DNA of 64,000 nt from Chryseosolibacter indicum (GCF_018598585.1 NZ_JAHESD010000001.1:143177-207176), one strand, 5' to 3'. Positions 43,389-52,883 are shown, counted from the first letter of the stretch. Notes: a model not told the origin generated them from the sequence alone. Program-made: numbers and translations.

Positions 43389-46076
43389 ATGAAAGTACCA
43401 TCATCTACCTATAGAATACAACTTCATAAAGATTTTACCTTTAAACAACTGGGGGAAATTATAGATTACCTCCAAACGCTTGGCATCTCAACCGTTTATG
43501 CTGCTCCCATATTAAGGTCAAGACCGGGAAGTATGCATGGATATGATGTTGTAGATCCACATACAATAGATCCTGAAGTAGGGCGGGAGGCAGAGTTTAA
43601 AAGCCTCTCTTCTACATTAAAAACTAAACAAATGACATGGCTTCAGGACATTGTTCCAAACCATATGGCTTTTGACGTAAAGAATAAAAGGCTTATGGAT
43701 GTGCTTGAGCGGGGTAACTTCTCACCATATTATAATTATTTTGACATTAACTGGAATCATCCTGATACCGAGCTTAAAGGCAAGGTGTGTGTGCCTTTTC
43801 TCGGAAAGACATTACAAGACTGTGTCAAGGATAAGGAAGTTAAGGTGGGATTTTCAGGGAAAGGGTTTACTGTCGATTATTATGATACAAGTTACCCTTT
43901 GTCTGTCTCAGCGTTTCAGCAAATAACCACCAATCCAGATCTGAGAGCCGTACTAAAGCAATACGTAGATGAAGCTAAAAAATCTACATCGCTTGATGAA
44001 TGGCTTCAATACAAGAAGAAATGGATTAACGATGTAAAGGATAATGATGCTTTAGTTAAAAATGTTGAAGCAGAATGCGCAAGAATTAATAATAGCGAAG
44101 ATTGTCTTCAGGCGGTATTTCAATCGCAGTTCTACCTTCTTGAGTTCTGGAAGAATTCAGAAAAACGGATTAACTATAGAAGGTTTTTTACAGTGAATGA
44201 ACTGATTTGCCTTCGTATGGAAGATAAGGCTGTATTCGATGAATATCATCAGTTTCTAAACGGTCTTTATAAAGACGATTATATACAAGGTGTTCGGATT
44301 GATCATATTGATGGATTGCAAGATCCTACTGCTTATGTTAATAATCTGCGTCAGCTTTTGGGTAAAGATTGCTATATCATCGCGGAGAAAATTCTTGAAG
44401 CAAAGGAAGATATGCCAAATTATTGGCCGATAGAAGGTACTAGCGGTTACGAGTTTCTTTCGTATGTGAGCCAGTTGATAACAGATAGACAGGGGGGTAG
44501 AAAACTCGTGGATTTTTATAGTTCACTCTTTCCTGATCTTCCGCCTTACAATAAGCTCGTGTATGAGAATAAGAAACTTATTCTCGAAAATTACATGGGA
44601 GGTGAGTGGGAAAACCTGATCCAGTTATTTTTTGAGTTAAACTTACAAGGCAACCTCGAAAGAGAACGTCTTAAACAGGGCCTTGCATACCTTATGTTAT
44701 GTCTTCCTGTTTACAGGATATATCCTGATAAACTTCCTTTAGAGGGAAAAGAATTAGAGGTACTTGAAGAAGCTTTTGCAAAAGCACGGCAGGCATCTAA
44801 AGAGTATAATCAGGAGCTTAATCACTTCCATGCCTTGATTACGAAACCTATCAATGATAAAACACAAGAGCAAAACATCCTTCGCTTTACAAAGCGTTTA
44901 ATGCAATTTACAGGGCCTTTAACAGCAAAAGGTGTTGAAGATACTACATTCTATGTATATAATCCGTTGATCTCGCATGATGAGGTAGGGGATGCTCCAT
45001 CAACTCTGGGCATATCCATACAGACATATCACGCCAAGATGGTAAACAGGCAGAAGTCAACACCGTTATCACTCAATGCTACAGCTACGCATGACACGAA
45101 ACGGGGAGAAGATGCCCGCCTGAGACTGAATATACTAAGTGAACTTCCTGAAGTATGGATGAAACAAGTAAAGGAATGGATGGCTCTTAATAAAGAACTT
45201 CATGAAAATATTGACGGCGTACAAGCCCCATCAATAAATGATGAGTATTTTATTTATCAAACTATTATTGGCGGCTTTCCGGAAGATTTTGTTGTTACAG
45301 AAGAGTTCATTAAGCGCGTACAAGAATATTTGATTAAAGCAGTACGCGAGGCTAAGGTAAATAGCAACTGGTCTGCTCCAAATGAAGCGTATGAAAATGC
45401 GTGTTTAAAATTTATTGAAACTATCTTAAGTGAGTCACATGCATTTCTAAAAGCCTTTGTTCCATTTGAAGAAGTTATTGTTAAATATGCGCATATCTAT
45501 GCACTTTGCCAGACACTAATAAAGATTACTTCTCCTGGTATACCCGATATTTATCAGGGATGCGAGCTGTGGGATTTGAGCTTTGTGGATCCGGATAACA
45601 GGAGACCGGTAGATTATAAGAAAAGAATTTCGATTTTAAATGAGATAGTAGAAAAAGAAAAGGAAGGAGCAGCAACTTTGTTCCCATTCCTGAAGTCGAA
45701 ACGCAGAGAGGGGTATGAAAAGCTATTTGTAACCTGGAAGTCGCTTAATTTCAGAAAGCAGGTTAATGAAGTGTTCACAAAAGGGGAGTACATTCCACTT
45801 GAAGTGGGGGGTAAAGATGCGATCGTAATGGCCTTTGCGCGAGTATACCAAGGCCGCTGGGCAATTATAGCGGTACCTCTTGCGCTTGCTAAAAATAGTG
45901 AATTGGAGCAACCTTATGCAGATGATCTTAATGAACAACGATACATAGCACTACCAATTGGGGCACCTGCTGAATGGAAAAATGTGTTTACCGGGGAATC
46001 TATTAAAAGTGACAAGAAGTTGACTATTTTCGACGTTTTCAAAGATTTCCCTGTTGCTTTGTTAATTAATATATAA
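43389..46076 (+). CDS. treY: Malto-oligosyltrehalose synthase
   Basis: 895 residues, at the long end for GH13_26 TreY proteins. Signature regions: PSSTYRIQLHKDFTFKQL and YAAPILRSRPGSMHGYDVVDP at the start, WLQDIVPNHMAFD, nucleophile VRIDHIDGLQDP (Asp305), Glu in IIAEKILE, and the specific NATATHDTKRGEDARLRL and TSPGIPDIYQGCELWDLSFVDPDNRRPVDY. It turns the reducing end of a maltodextrin into a trehalose unit, which TreZ then frees. With GlgX and MalQ this is a complete glycogen-to-trehalose module. An insertion-like stretch of helices around residues 185-260 is specific to TreY. Confidence 0.95.
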   Translation: MKVPSSTYRIQLHKDFTFKQLGEIIDYLQTLGISTVYAAPILRSRPGSMHGYDVVDPHTIDPEVGREAEFKSLSSTLKTKQMTWLQDIVPNHMAFDVKNKRLMDVLERGNFSPYYNYFDINWNHPDTELKGKVCVPFLGKTLQDCVKDKEVKVGFSGKGFTVDYYDTSYPLSVSAFQQITTNPDLRAVLKQYVDEAKKSTSLDEWLQYKKKWINDVKDNDALVKNVEAECARINNSEDCLQAVFQSQFYLLEFWKNSEKRINYRRFFTVNELICLRMEDKAVFDEYHQFLNGLYKDDYIQGVRIDHIDGLQDPTAYVNNLRQLLGKDCYIIAEKILEAKEDMPNYWPIEGTSGYEFLSYVSQLITDRQGGRKLVDFYSSLFPDLPPYNKLVYENKKLILENYMGGEWENLIQLFFELNLQGNLERERLKQGLAYLMLCLPVYRIYPDKLPLEGKELEVLEEAFAKARQASKEYNQELNHFHALITKPINDKTQEQNILRFTKRLMQFTGPLTAKGVEDTTFYVYNPLISHDEVGDAPSTLGISIQTYHAKMVNRQKSTPLSLNATATHDTKRGEDARLRLNILSELPEVWMKQVKEWMALNKELHENIDGVQAPSINDEYFIYQTIIGGFPEDFVVTEEFIKRVQEYLIKAVREAKVNSNWSAPNEAYENACLKFIETILSESHAFLKAFVPFEEVIVKYAHIYALCQTLIKITSPGIPDIYQGCELWDLSFVDPDNRRPVDYKKRISILNEIVEKEKEGAATLFPFLKSKRREGYEKLFVTWKSLNFRKQVNEVFTKGEYIPLEVGGKDAIVMAFARVYQGRWAIIAVPLALAKNSELEQPYADDLNEQRYIALPIGAPAEWKNVFTGESIKSDKKLTIFDVFKDFPVALLINI

Positions 46077-46115
46077 TTTTTTTATACTTCTCGAACGCTT
46101 TTAGTGAATGAGTGG

Positions 46116-46145
46116 TTGTATAGTCAGTCAATAGTAATATCTTTG
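46116..46145 (+). promoter_or_regulatory. Consensus promoter of the cold shock gene
   Basis: TTG (46116-46118) and TATCTTTG (46138-46145) with a spacer of exactly 19 bases, a textbook Bacteroidota housekeeping promoter. The transcript would start near 46152 with a leader of about 25 bases. Confidence 0.75.
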
Positions 46146-46177
46146 ACAATTATTAATTATCACCATTATTATCACAA

Positions 46178-46375
46178 ATGAAAGAAGGAGTAGTAAAGTT
46201 CTTCAATGAATCCAAGGGATTTGGTTTTGTTAGAGAAACAGCAACGGGCAAAGAATACTTTGTTCACGTAACAGGTCTTTTGGTAGACAACATCTATGAA
46301 AACGATGAAGTCACTTTTGAACTGAAAGAAGGAAAAAAAGGATTGAATGCAGTTAACGTAAGATTAGCTAAATAA
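46178..46375 (+). CDS. Cold shock protein (CspA family)
   Basis: 65 residues comprising a single cold-shock domain: GVVKFFNESKGFGFVRE (RNP1 KGFGFV) and YFVHVTGL (RNP2-like FVHV), then a five-strand OB-fold end. Binds single-stranded RNA/DNA and acts as an RNA chaperone. It has a textbook promoter upstream and a strong terminator downstream, so it is a monocistronic gene. The leader is too short to hold a cold-sensing structure such as that of E. coli cspA; whether it is cold-induced cannot be told. Confidence 0.95.
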   Translation: MKEGVVKFFNESKGFGFVRETATGKEYFVHVTGLLVDNIYENDEVTFELKEGKKGLNAVNVRLAK

Positions 46376-46398
46376 TATAGATCATCAATTTTCCATTT

Positions 46399-46430
46399 AA
46401 ACCCTCTGGTACTCCCAGAGGGTTTTTTAT
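46399..46430 (+). terminator. Intrinsic terminator after the cold shock gene
   Basis: AACCCTCTGG (46400-46409) and CCAGAGGGTT (46415-46424) form a perfect 10-bp stem followed by TTTT. Confidence 0.95.
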
Positions 46431-46441
46431 TATCAATAAAC

Positions 46442-46852
46442 TTAAAGAAGTGTAGCTTCTAATTTTATTGAAGTATTTAAAAGCTTTGAAATAGGACAGT
46501 TTTTCTCTGCATCTTCAGCACAAGCCTGGAACTTCTCTTTGCTAATCCCCGGTACTTTTGCCTGTAATTTTAAAAGCGATTCAGTAATAGCCCCATTCTC
46601 GAAATTTATAAAGCATTCTGTATTTATTTCGTCGGCAGTAAATCCCGCCTCGTTTAAAACAAAACTTAACTTCATGCTAAAGCATCCTGCATGGGCTGCA
46701 GCAATTAGCTCTTCAGGGTTTGTTCCTTTACCTTCTGCAAAACGTGTGTTAAAAGAATACTGCGTTTTGTCCAGGACGGTGCTTTGCGTTGTAAGGGTTC
46801 CGTTACCTTCTTTTCCGGAGCCTTTCCAGATGGCTGTTGCTTTTCTTTTCAT
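46442..46852 (-). CDS. osmC: OsmC/Ohr family peroxiredoxin
   Basis: 136 residues. The two family cysteines are present in HAGCFSM and KNCPIS, the pair used to reduce organic hydroperoxides, and the opening KATAIWKGSGKEGNGTLTTQS with GTNPEELIAAAHAGC places it in the OsmC subgroup. It acts in the cytoplasm as a homodimer. It is convergent with the cold shock gene across a shared terminator. In keeping with its neighbours (universal stress protein, trehalose genes) it likely belongs to the stress set. Confidence 0.92.
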   Translation of the reverse strand: MKRKATAIWKGSGKEGNGTLTTQSTVLDKTQYSFNTRFAEGKGTNPEELIAAAHAGCFSMKLSFVLNEAGFTADEINTECFINFENGAITESLLKLQAKVPGISKEKFQACAEDAEKNCPISKLLNTSIKLEATLL

Positions 46853-47104
46853 GTATTAGAATATTTTAGGTTAACTTCATTGCATTTAACAATGTTGCTA
46901 GCTTTAAGCGAAGCACACATTGTAAACGCATTCTGTATAAGCGTAAAATTAATAATCTATAGCATTATTGAAGCTTGGTAACAAATAATTCATCTCGCCT
47001 CATGTAGAATAAGAACCACATAAACAAGGATTTATAACTTGAGGTTATTAAATGCTAACGAGTGAAACAGCAGGCTCAAATTTTTCTATTTGCTATCGTG
47101 TGCT

Positions 47105-47968
47105 ATGAAAAAAATACTTGTACCTACTGACCTCTCGTCTATTGCAGAACTGGGTTTAAAACTGGCAACTGAAATAGCTAAGCCCTGCCGTGCCACTATT
47201 TATCTCGTCAATTTTATAAAACATCCATTAGGGGTGACTTTTGCTGCCACTGGGGATCTAACGATAAAAGATGATACCGAGCAAGAGGTCTATACGGTAG
47301 AAATATTGAAGATGGTAAAAGAAAGGTTGGAGGAGATTGCAAATCAATACCGCCGCGAGGGGTTTACTATTGAAACAGCAGTTGTAGATAATGAGTTTAA
47401 ATCAGGTATTGATGAATACTTAAAAGCTGAAGCTATTGATCTTGTGGTAATGGGAACATCGGGTCAGGAGAATGCGAAAGAAGTATTTACAGGGAACCAT
47501 ACAGAACAGGCGATAAAGGTATCAGCCTGTCCTGTGCTTTCAGTACGCGATGGATTTGAATCTACGTATTTCAATAACCTGGTAGTAGGGGTAAATGTTA
47601 TCCCGGATCTTCAACTTGCAGATGGTTTGAGAAGTATTACATTGGTAAGTGAATGTTTCAATTCAAAGATACACCTTGTCCATGTAAGGGATAAGGCCTC
47701 TGATTCTACCTTATTATTGGATGAATACTTCAATCGTATAGCTCAGATTGCCCAGCTTACAAATTATGTGATTCGCATTATTGACGCAGATGACACGGCG
47801 GATGGATTACTAAACTATGCACAGGAGGTAAAGGCCGGACTAATAGCCATTATTAAAAATAGTAAGGAAGGTATCTTTAGGATTTTCTCAAATCATCTCT
47901 CGGATAGGATTGTAAAAGAGCAAGGCGGGCCTGTAATAACGGTTAACCTTAACAATACAAATGATTGA
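47105..47968 (+). CDS. Universal stress protein, two UspA-like domains
   Basis: 287 residues from the ATG at 47105 (MKKILVPTDLSS, the canonical Usp start); an upstream extension to 47090 is less likely. The first UspA domain covers about residues 1-145, with DLVVMGTSGQENAKEVFTGNHTEQAIKVSACPVLSV; its GxxG-9x-G(S/T)-like ATP loop is partly degenerate (GTSGQ...GNHTE). The second domain (about 150-287) has lost most of the nucleotide-binding pattern (AIIKNSKEG). Tandem Usps of this type are common in Bacteroidota and are linked to starvation and oxidative stress. Confidence 0.88.
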   Translation: MKKILVPTDLSSIAELGLKLATEIAKPCRATIYLVNFIKHPLGVTFAATGDLTIKDDTEQEVYTVEILKMVKERLEEIANQYRREGFTIETAVVDNEFKSGIDEYLKAEAIDLVVMGTSGQENAKEVFTGNHTEQAIKVSACPVLSVRDGFESTYFNNLVVGVNVIPDLQLADGLRSITLVSECFNSKIHLVHVRDKASDSTLLLDEYFNRIAQIAQLTNYVIRIIDADDTADGLLNYAQEVKAGLIAIIKNSKEGIFRIFSNHLSDRIVKEQGGPVITVNLNNTND

Positions 47969-47972
47969 TCAG

Positions 47973-48005
47973 TTTAGAAGCAGAAGCATAACTTCTGCCT
48001 CTAAA
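47973..48005. terminator. Hairpin terminator between convergent genes
   Basis: TTTAGAAGCAGAAG (47973-47986) pairs with CTTCTGCCTCTAAA (47992-48005) with one mismatch, between the universal stress protein gene and the ABC-F gene. T- and A-runs are short, so efficiency is uncertain. Confidence 0.6.
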
Positions 48006-48014
48006 TATGTTACT

Positions 48015-49655
48015 CTACTTTGCTGTTCTTTCAATTTCACGAAGATTCTCCATCTTTTTATTTTTTAGGAACCCATTGATATCCTCGAAGTGCTCCTTAA
48101 TTCGCTTATTCCCAAATTCAAATACCTTTTCTGCAAGACCATCAAGAAAATCACGATCGTGAGAAACCAGAATAATGGTACCATCAAATGCTTTTAATGC
48201 ATCCTTAAGAATATCTTTAGTCTTTATATCAAGATGGTTAGTTGGTTCATCAAGAATAAGAAGATTTACAGGTTGAAGAAGTAATTTTATCATGGCAAGA
48301 CGAGTCCTCTCACCACCTGATAAAAACTTGACTTTCTTTTCGATGGTATCACCACTAAACATGAAGGCACCGAGAATGTCGCGTATCTTGGTTCTCATGT
48401 CTCCTTCCGTGATGTAATCGATGGTTTGATATACTGTTAATTCCTCATCCAGTAATGACGCCTGGTTTTGTGCAAAATAGCCGATCATGCAGTTATGCCC
48501 TAGTTGGAGTTTACCTTCAAAATCAGTTTCGCCCATAATGGCTTTTACCAGTGTTGACTTACCTTCACCGTTTTTACCAACAAAGGCTATCTTTTCACCC
48601 CTGGCAATTGTAAGCGATGCATCTTTAAAAACAACATGGTCACCATATTTTTTGGTGAGACCTTCAATAGTTACCGGATAACTACCCGAGCGTGGGGCAG
48701 GAGGGAATTTAAGGTTAAGAGCAGAAGTGTCTACCTCGTCTACTTCAATGATCTCCATTTTCTCGAGCATTTTTACCCGTGATTGAACCTGGAGCGTTTT
48801 AGAGTAAGTACCTTTAAACCGTTCTATAAAAGCCTGTATGTCTGCAATTTCTTTTTGCTGATCATCGTATTGCTTTTGTTGTTGTTCGCGTCTCTCTTTT
48901 CTGAGTTGAAGGTATTGGGTATACTTAACCTTGTAGTCATAGATCCGTCCCATTGTAACTTCAATGGTTCTGTTTGTAACGTTTTCAACAAAAGCTTTAT
49001 CGTGAGAGATTATAATAACAGCTTTGGCATTGTTGATCAGGAAATCTTCAAGCCACTGAATTGATTCAATATCCAAGTGGTTTGTTGGCTCATCGAGAAG
49101 GATGAGATCAGGTTTTTGAAGCAGTATCTTGGCAAGCTCAATTCGCATACGCCATCCACCACTGAATTCATTGGTGGGCCGGCCGAAATCAGAACGCGAA
49201 AAGCCTAAACCCTTTAGTGTCTTTTCAACTTCAGCATCGAAATTGATTTCTTCTATCGAATAATATTTCTCGCTCAGTTCAGATACTTTTTCAATGATTT
49301 GAGCATATTCATCTGATTCATAGTCGGTTCTGGTTTCCAGTTGATGGTTTAATTCATCCATCTCCTTTTTCATGTTAAGTATTTTAGAGAAGGCTTTTGA
49401 GGCCTCTTCAAATACGGTCGCATTATCTTCCATGAGCAGGTGCTGGGGAAGATAGGCTATAACAGAATCTTTAGGAGCTGAAACCTTGCCCCGGGTAGGT
49501 TTATTTACACCAGCAATAATCTTAAGAAGGGTTGATTTACCAGCGCCGTTTTTGCCCATTAGGGCTATCTTATCGTTTTCGTTGATGTTAAAGGTAATGT
49601 TGCTAAAAAGAGCCGAACCGTTAAACTCCACGGTTACTGCATCGACTGATATCAT
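48015..49655 (-). CDS. ABC-F family ATPase
   Basis: 546 residues with two nucleotide-binding domains and no membrane domain, the ABC-F plan. First domain: Walker A GKNGAGKST, signature EFSGGWRMR, LLDEPTNHLDIES; second: GKNGEGKST, FLSGGERTRLAM, LILDEPTNHLDIKT. The inter-domain linker (TQYLQLRKERREQQQKQYDDQQKEIADIQ) is the helical P-site tRNA-interaction motif region. Closest by feel to the YbiT/YkpA group that acts on the ribosome to modulate translation. No sign of an antibiotic-resistance-type long linker. Confidence 0.9.
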   Translation of the reverse strand: MISVDAVTVEFNGSALFSNITFNINENDKIALMGKNGAGKSTLLKIIAGVNKPTRGKVSAPKDSVIAYLPQHLLMEDNATVFEEASKAFSKILNMKKEMDELNHQLETRTDYESDEYAQIIEKVSELSEKYYSIEEINFDAEVEKTLKGLGFSRSDFGRPTNEFSGGWRMRIELAKILLQKPDLILLDEPTNHLDIESIQWLEDFLINNAKAVIIISHDKAFVENVTNRTIEVTMGRIYDYKVKYTQYLQLRKERREQQQKQYDDQQKEIADIQAFIERFKGTYSKTLQVQSRVKMLEKMEIIEVDEVDTSALNLKFPPAPRSGSYPVTIEGLTKKYGDHVVFKDASLTIARGEKIAFVGKNGEGKSTLVKAIMGETDFEGKLQLGHNCMIGYFAQNQASLLDEELTVYQTIDYITEGDMRTKIRDILGAFMFSGDTIEKKVKFLSGGERTRLAMIKLLLQPVNLLILDEPTNHLDIKTKDILKDALKAFDGTIILVSHDRDFLDGLAEKVFEFGNKRIKEHFEDINGFLKNKKMENLREIERTAK

Positions 49656-49674
49656 GTTGCTTAAAAATAAGTGG

Positions 49675-49682
49675 CAAAGATA
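49675..49682 (-). promoter_or_regulatory. -7 promoter element of the ABC-F gene
   Basis: TATCTTTG on the minus strand, 20 bases ahead of the ABC-F ATG, with a TTG 22 bases further upstream, a slightly long spacer. It overlaps the in-frame GTG that could extend the divergent DinB gene, which argues for the shorter DinB start. Confidence 0.5.
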
Positions 49683-49724
49683 TTTATTAAATTTCGCACT
49701 GCCTCAACCGGGGTCTACTTTGAT

Positions 49725-50297
49725 ATGAATAGTGACGATTTAAATAGCACCGAAATCCAAAAACGGTATAACATAGATAAATCAGAGGTTTGGCAAAGAG
49801 GGCCAATAGAGGGCGTACCAGGCCTTTTGCAGCCAGTAGCACATGCATTATTACAATCAATCGAAGATGTTGAAGCTTGCCTGAATAATTTTTCTTCAGA
49901 CCTCCTATGGATTAAACCTTTAGATATGGCGTCCGTAGGCTTTCATCTTCAGCATCTTACGGGTGTAGTCGATAGGCTTTTTACCTATGCCCGAGGAGAA
50001 CGTCTATTGGATGACCAACTAAACGCATTGGCTTCTGAAGGTAAACCGCCTTTTGATGGATGTCTGGCACAGCATCTAATCGCAAAATTCAAGACACAAG
50101 TAGGAAAAGCAATAACACAGTTAAAAACAACTAATGAAACAACACTGACGGAAGTCAGGGGTGTAGGCAGAAAGCAAATTCCGTCTACTGTAATTGGGCT
50201 TCTTTTTCATGCTGCAGAGCATGCACAACGCCATGTGGGCCAATTGCTGGTGACTTCCAAATTAGTCTCCGAATATTCGAAAAGCATAGGTCAATAA
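49725..50297 (+). CDS. DinB family protein
   Basis: 190 residues from the ATG at 49725; a GTG-initiated extension to 49671 overlaps the promoter of the divergent ABC-F gene and is less likely. The protein is a DinB-like four-helix bundle: VAHALLQSIEDVEACLNNF, MASVGFHLQHLTGVVDRLF and the metal-type His pattern ending in LLFHAAEHAQRHVGQLLV (H...H..H). Members are putative metal-dependent enzymes, some being mycothiol- or bacillithiol-dependent transferases; the reaction here is unknown. Confidence 0.82.
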   Translation: MNSDDLNSTEIQKRYNIDKSEVWQRGPIEGVPGLLQPVAHALLQSIEDVEACLNNFSSDLLWIKPLDMASVGFHLQHLTGVVDRLFTYARGERLLDDQLNALASEGKPPFDGCLAQHLIAKFKTQVGKAITQLKTTNETTLTEVRGVGRKQIPSTVIGLLFHAAEHAQRHVGQLLVTSKLVSEYSKSIGQ

Positions 50298-50418
50298 ACA
50301 GGCTAAGCCAACGAGGTTTAATGTCACGTCCTGCTTTTTAATGAATCTGTAAAGTCCAATGCCGGGTATAAATTTTACGACACCTTCTTATTGCATCACC
50401 AAAACAGTAAAAAGGCTC

Positions 50419-50971
50419 ATGAAAAATTATCCATTAAATCAGGTAAACAGGTTGTTGGAACCAGGCCCGATTGTATTGGTAACAACCTTTTACAATGAAA
50501 AGCCGAATATCATGACAATGGGATTCCACATGATGATTCAGCATGACCCTCCGTTAATTGGTGCGGTCATCGGCCCTTTGGGATTATAGCTATAAAGCCT
50601 TGAAAGAAACCAATGAATGTGTTATCGCAATTCCAGGAGCAGACCTGGCAGAGAAAGTTGTTGACATCGGAAATTGTTCAGGAGAGGATACAGATAAATT
50701 TGGAAAATTCAGGTTAACTGCGAAAGAAGCGCGCCATGTCAAAGCACCTTTGATAGGGCAATGTATTGCAAATATTGAATGTAAGGTGGTGGATTCACGT
50801 ATGGTAAGTCAATATAACCTTTTTATTCTTGGGGCTGTTAAGGCGTGGTCCAATTCGGACAGAAAGGAACAACGGACGATGCACCACCATGGTGACGGCA
50901 CTTTTAAAATTGATGGTAGAACGATAGACTTACGCGAGCGAATGGTTAAGTGGCGGGAATTAGTAGATTAA
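50419..50971 (+). pseudogene. Flavin reductase-like protein, frameshifted
   Basis: The first frame reads MKNYPLNQVNRLLEPGPIVLVTTF ... PPLIGAVIGP and then stops after two wrong residues. Shifting by one base at the TTT of 50577-50579 (one T too many) restores WDYSYKALKETNECVIAIPGADLAEKVVDIGNCSGEDTDKF and the rest to 50971. The joined protein of about 184 residues is a complete member of the flavin reductase / DIM6-NTAB family (FMN-binding split barrel), which fits that family's length and order. The second part has no nearby start of its own that would make a full domain. Either a real recent inactivating mutation or a sequencing/assembly error. Confidence 0.85.
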
Positions 50972-51015
50972 TGAAATACGCCTACAAGTGTCTTTTTGTC
51001 TATTGAAGATATTTT

Positions 51016-51948
51016 TTAATTATTGAAAGACTGTCTGAATTCGAGTGGTGATTGTTTGGTTTTCGTTTTAAAGAGCTTACTAAAGGACTGCGGGTATTCA
51101 AAACCGAGTTCAAATGCAATTTCATTAACAGTTAGGCTGGTAGTTGATAACTTTTCTTTTGCCTTTTCGATTAATTTCTCATGAATATGGTGCTGGGTAC
51201 TTTTGCCAGTTAATACTTTTAGTAATGTGCTTAAATAGTTAGGAGACAAGTTTAATTCATCTGCTATAAACTGAACAGTAGGCAGGCCAGCGCTTATTAA
51301 ATCTTTGTTGTTAAAATAGTCTTCAAGAAGTATCTCTAACCTTTCTAAAACCTGGTGATTGGTGATCTTTCTGGTAATAAATTGCCTTCGATAAAACCGT
51401 TGAGCATAGTTTAGTAGTGTTTCAATCTGAGAAATAACAATAGCCTGACTGAATTCATCTATATTAGAATGGTACTCTTGTCTTATATTTTGGATGATGT
51501 TGTTTAAAGTTGTTTCTTCTTTTTCAGAAAGAAATAGGGCTTCGTTTACCTCATAGTCAAAATACTCGTATTTTTTTATATTCTTCGCAAGCGCAGTATT
51601 CCATAGAAAGTCAGGGTGGATAAGCAATATCCACCCTGTATGTTGAGGTACTACGTTATTGTTTCGCGAAACACTGAAAACCTGGTGGGGTGCCATAAAA
51701 AACAGAACACCGTTATCAAAATCATATTGCTGCTGACCATACCTTATTTTGTAATTTGTAGTTCTTTTCATTGAAATTGAATAAAAATCCAATGTCCAGC
51801 TTTCGAAATCCCTTTCGCTATTGTATCCGATAAGACTATAGTCAACCACACTGATTAATGGATGCTCAGGTTGTGGTAACCCTCGCAGTTGATGAAATTG
51901 GGTAATGGTTTTGATACGAACGGGCGTGGTGTTTTTCATGATCGCCAT
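51016..51948 (-). CDS. AraC family transcriptional regulator
   Basis: 310 residues. An N-terminal cupin-like sensor (YDFDNGVLFFMAPHQVFSV, GWILLIHPDFLW) is followed by a C-terminal double helix-turn-helix (TVQFIADELNLSPNYLSTLLKVLTGKS, then LTVNEIAFELGFEYPQSFSKLFKTKTKQSPLEFRQSF), the AraC/XylS signature. It starts immediately after the NmrA-like gene stop, with no gap, so it is the second gene of that unit. Direct repeats spaced by 21 bases lie upstream of the NmrA-like gene and are good candidates for its binding site, giving a self-regulated pair. Confidence 0.92.
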   Translation of the reverse strand: MAIMKNTTPVRIKTITQFHQLRGLPQPEHPLISVVDYSLIGYNSERDFESWTLDFYSISMKRTTNYKIRYGQQQYDFDNGVLFFMAPHQVFSVSRNNNVVPQHTGWILLIHPDFLWNTALAKNIKKYEYFDYEVNEALFLSEKEETTLNNIIQNIRQEYHSNIDEFSQAIVISQIETLLNYAQRFYRRQFITRKITNHQVLERLEILLEDYFNNKDLISAGLPTVQFIADELNLSPNYLSTLLKVLTGKSTQHHIHEKLIEKAKEKLSTTSLTVNEIAFELGFEYPQSFSKLFKTKTKQSPLEFRQSFNN

Positions 51949-52833
51949 TTATTTACTGTGATATATCTCAGAAAACTCATTTGCATAATCTTCAAGCTTT
52001 ACTTTCGCAAGAGCAGGTTTATTCTGTTCAAAGTGTTCGCTTAGCCTGCCCGTATGTAACGCTTCTCCCAACTCAACGAGATTGAGTGCTACGTTTTCCG
52101 GCATACTTCTTTCAAGTAGCGCTTTCAGAACCTGGTCTTTAGGTAAGGCAATCCATTTTAATGTTGGAATGCCTATAGCATTTCCAAGTACTTCAGCTAC
52201 TTCGCTGCAGGTTCTTTCATCGCTACTAACATAACGAATTGCTTTGAAATTGTTGCCAGTTTCAATCTCTTCGGCAATTGCTTCAGCTATATCTGCCGGC
52301 GATACCATCGGTAGTTTATCCTCACCGCCATATACAGCCCCAATAAACCCTACTGCTTTTATCATGTGAATAAACGCAAGTAAATTATAATAGAAATAGG
52401 TTGGTCTGATGTGAGTTAGTTGAATCTTTGGAATTGAATTTAAAATTTGCTCGCAGCGATATGAGCCGTTTATAAGACCTGTTCCTGATGGTAGATGTGC
52501 ACCATAACTGCTTAAGTGAATAACTCTCTTTACTTCAGATTGTCTGATTGCTGCAGCATAGTTGTTTCCTTGGCTCTCATAGTATGTAAGTTGATTAGCA
52601 TGGCCGAAGTTTGGAGGAATCATACAATATACGGCGTCTGAACCCCTAAAGACCGTGCTCAAAAAGTTGATGTCATCTACTTTGCCAATCGCAGCAGTGG
52701 CTCCGAGGCGTTCAATTTCTTTAACTCTTTCCGCACTACTACTGATGATTGTTACATCATGTCCATGTTTAATTAATTGTTGGGAAAGTGGTCTGCTAAT
52801 GTTTCCTAACGACCCTGTAAGTGCTATTTTCAT
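51949..52833 (-). CDS. NmrA-like NAD(P)-binding oxidoreductase
   Basis: 294 residues. The start MKIALTGSLGNISRPLSQQL is a variant of the TGxxGxxG dinucleotide motif, followed by VTIISSSAERV and the NmrA-type pattern VYCMIPPNFGHANQLTYYESQGNNYAAAI and VIHLSSYGAHLPSGTGL. It belongs to the atypical SDR / NmrA-like quinone-oxidoreductase group, enzymes or redox sensors acting on quinones or unknown substrates. It lies directly upstream of the AraC-type regulator gene in the same orientation. Confidence 0.88.
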   Translation of the reverse strand: MKIALTGSLGNISRPLSQQLIKHGHDVTIISSSAERVKEIERLGATAAIGKVDDINFLSTVFRGSDAVYCMIPPNFGHANQLTYYESQGNNYAAAIRQSEVKRVIHLSSYGAHLPSGTGLINGSYRCEQILNSIPKIQLTHIRPTYFYYNLLAFIHMIKAVGFIGAVYGGEDKLPMVSPADIAEAIAEEIETGNNFKAIRYVSSDERTCSEVAEVLGNAIGIPTLKWIALPKDQVLKALLERSMPENVALNLVELGEALHTGRLSEHFEQNKPALAKVKLEDYANEFSEIYHSK

Positions 52834-52883
52834 ATTTACGTTTTCTTACAAAGTTGGGCTCATATAAAAGAAATAGTGTTTTT

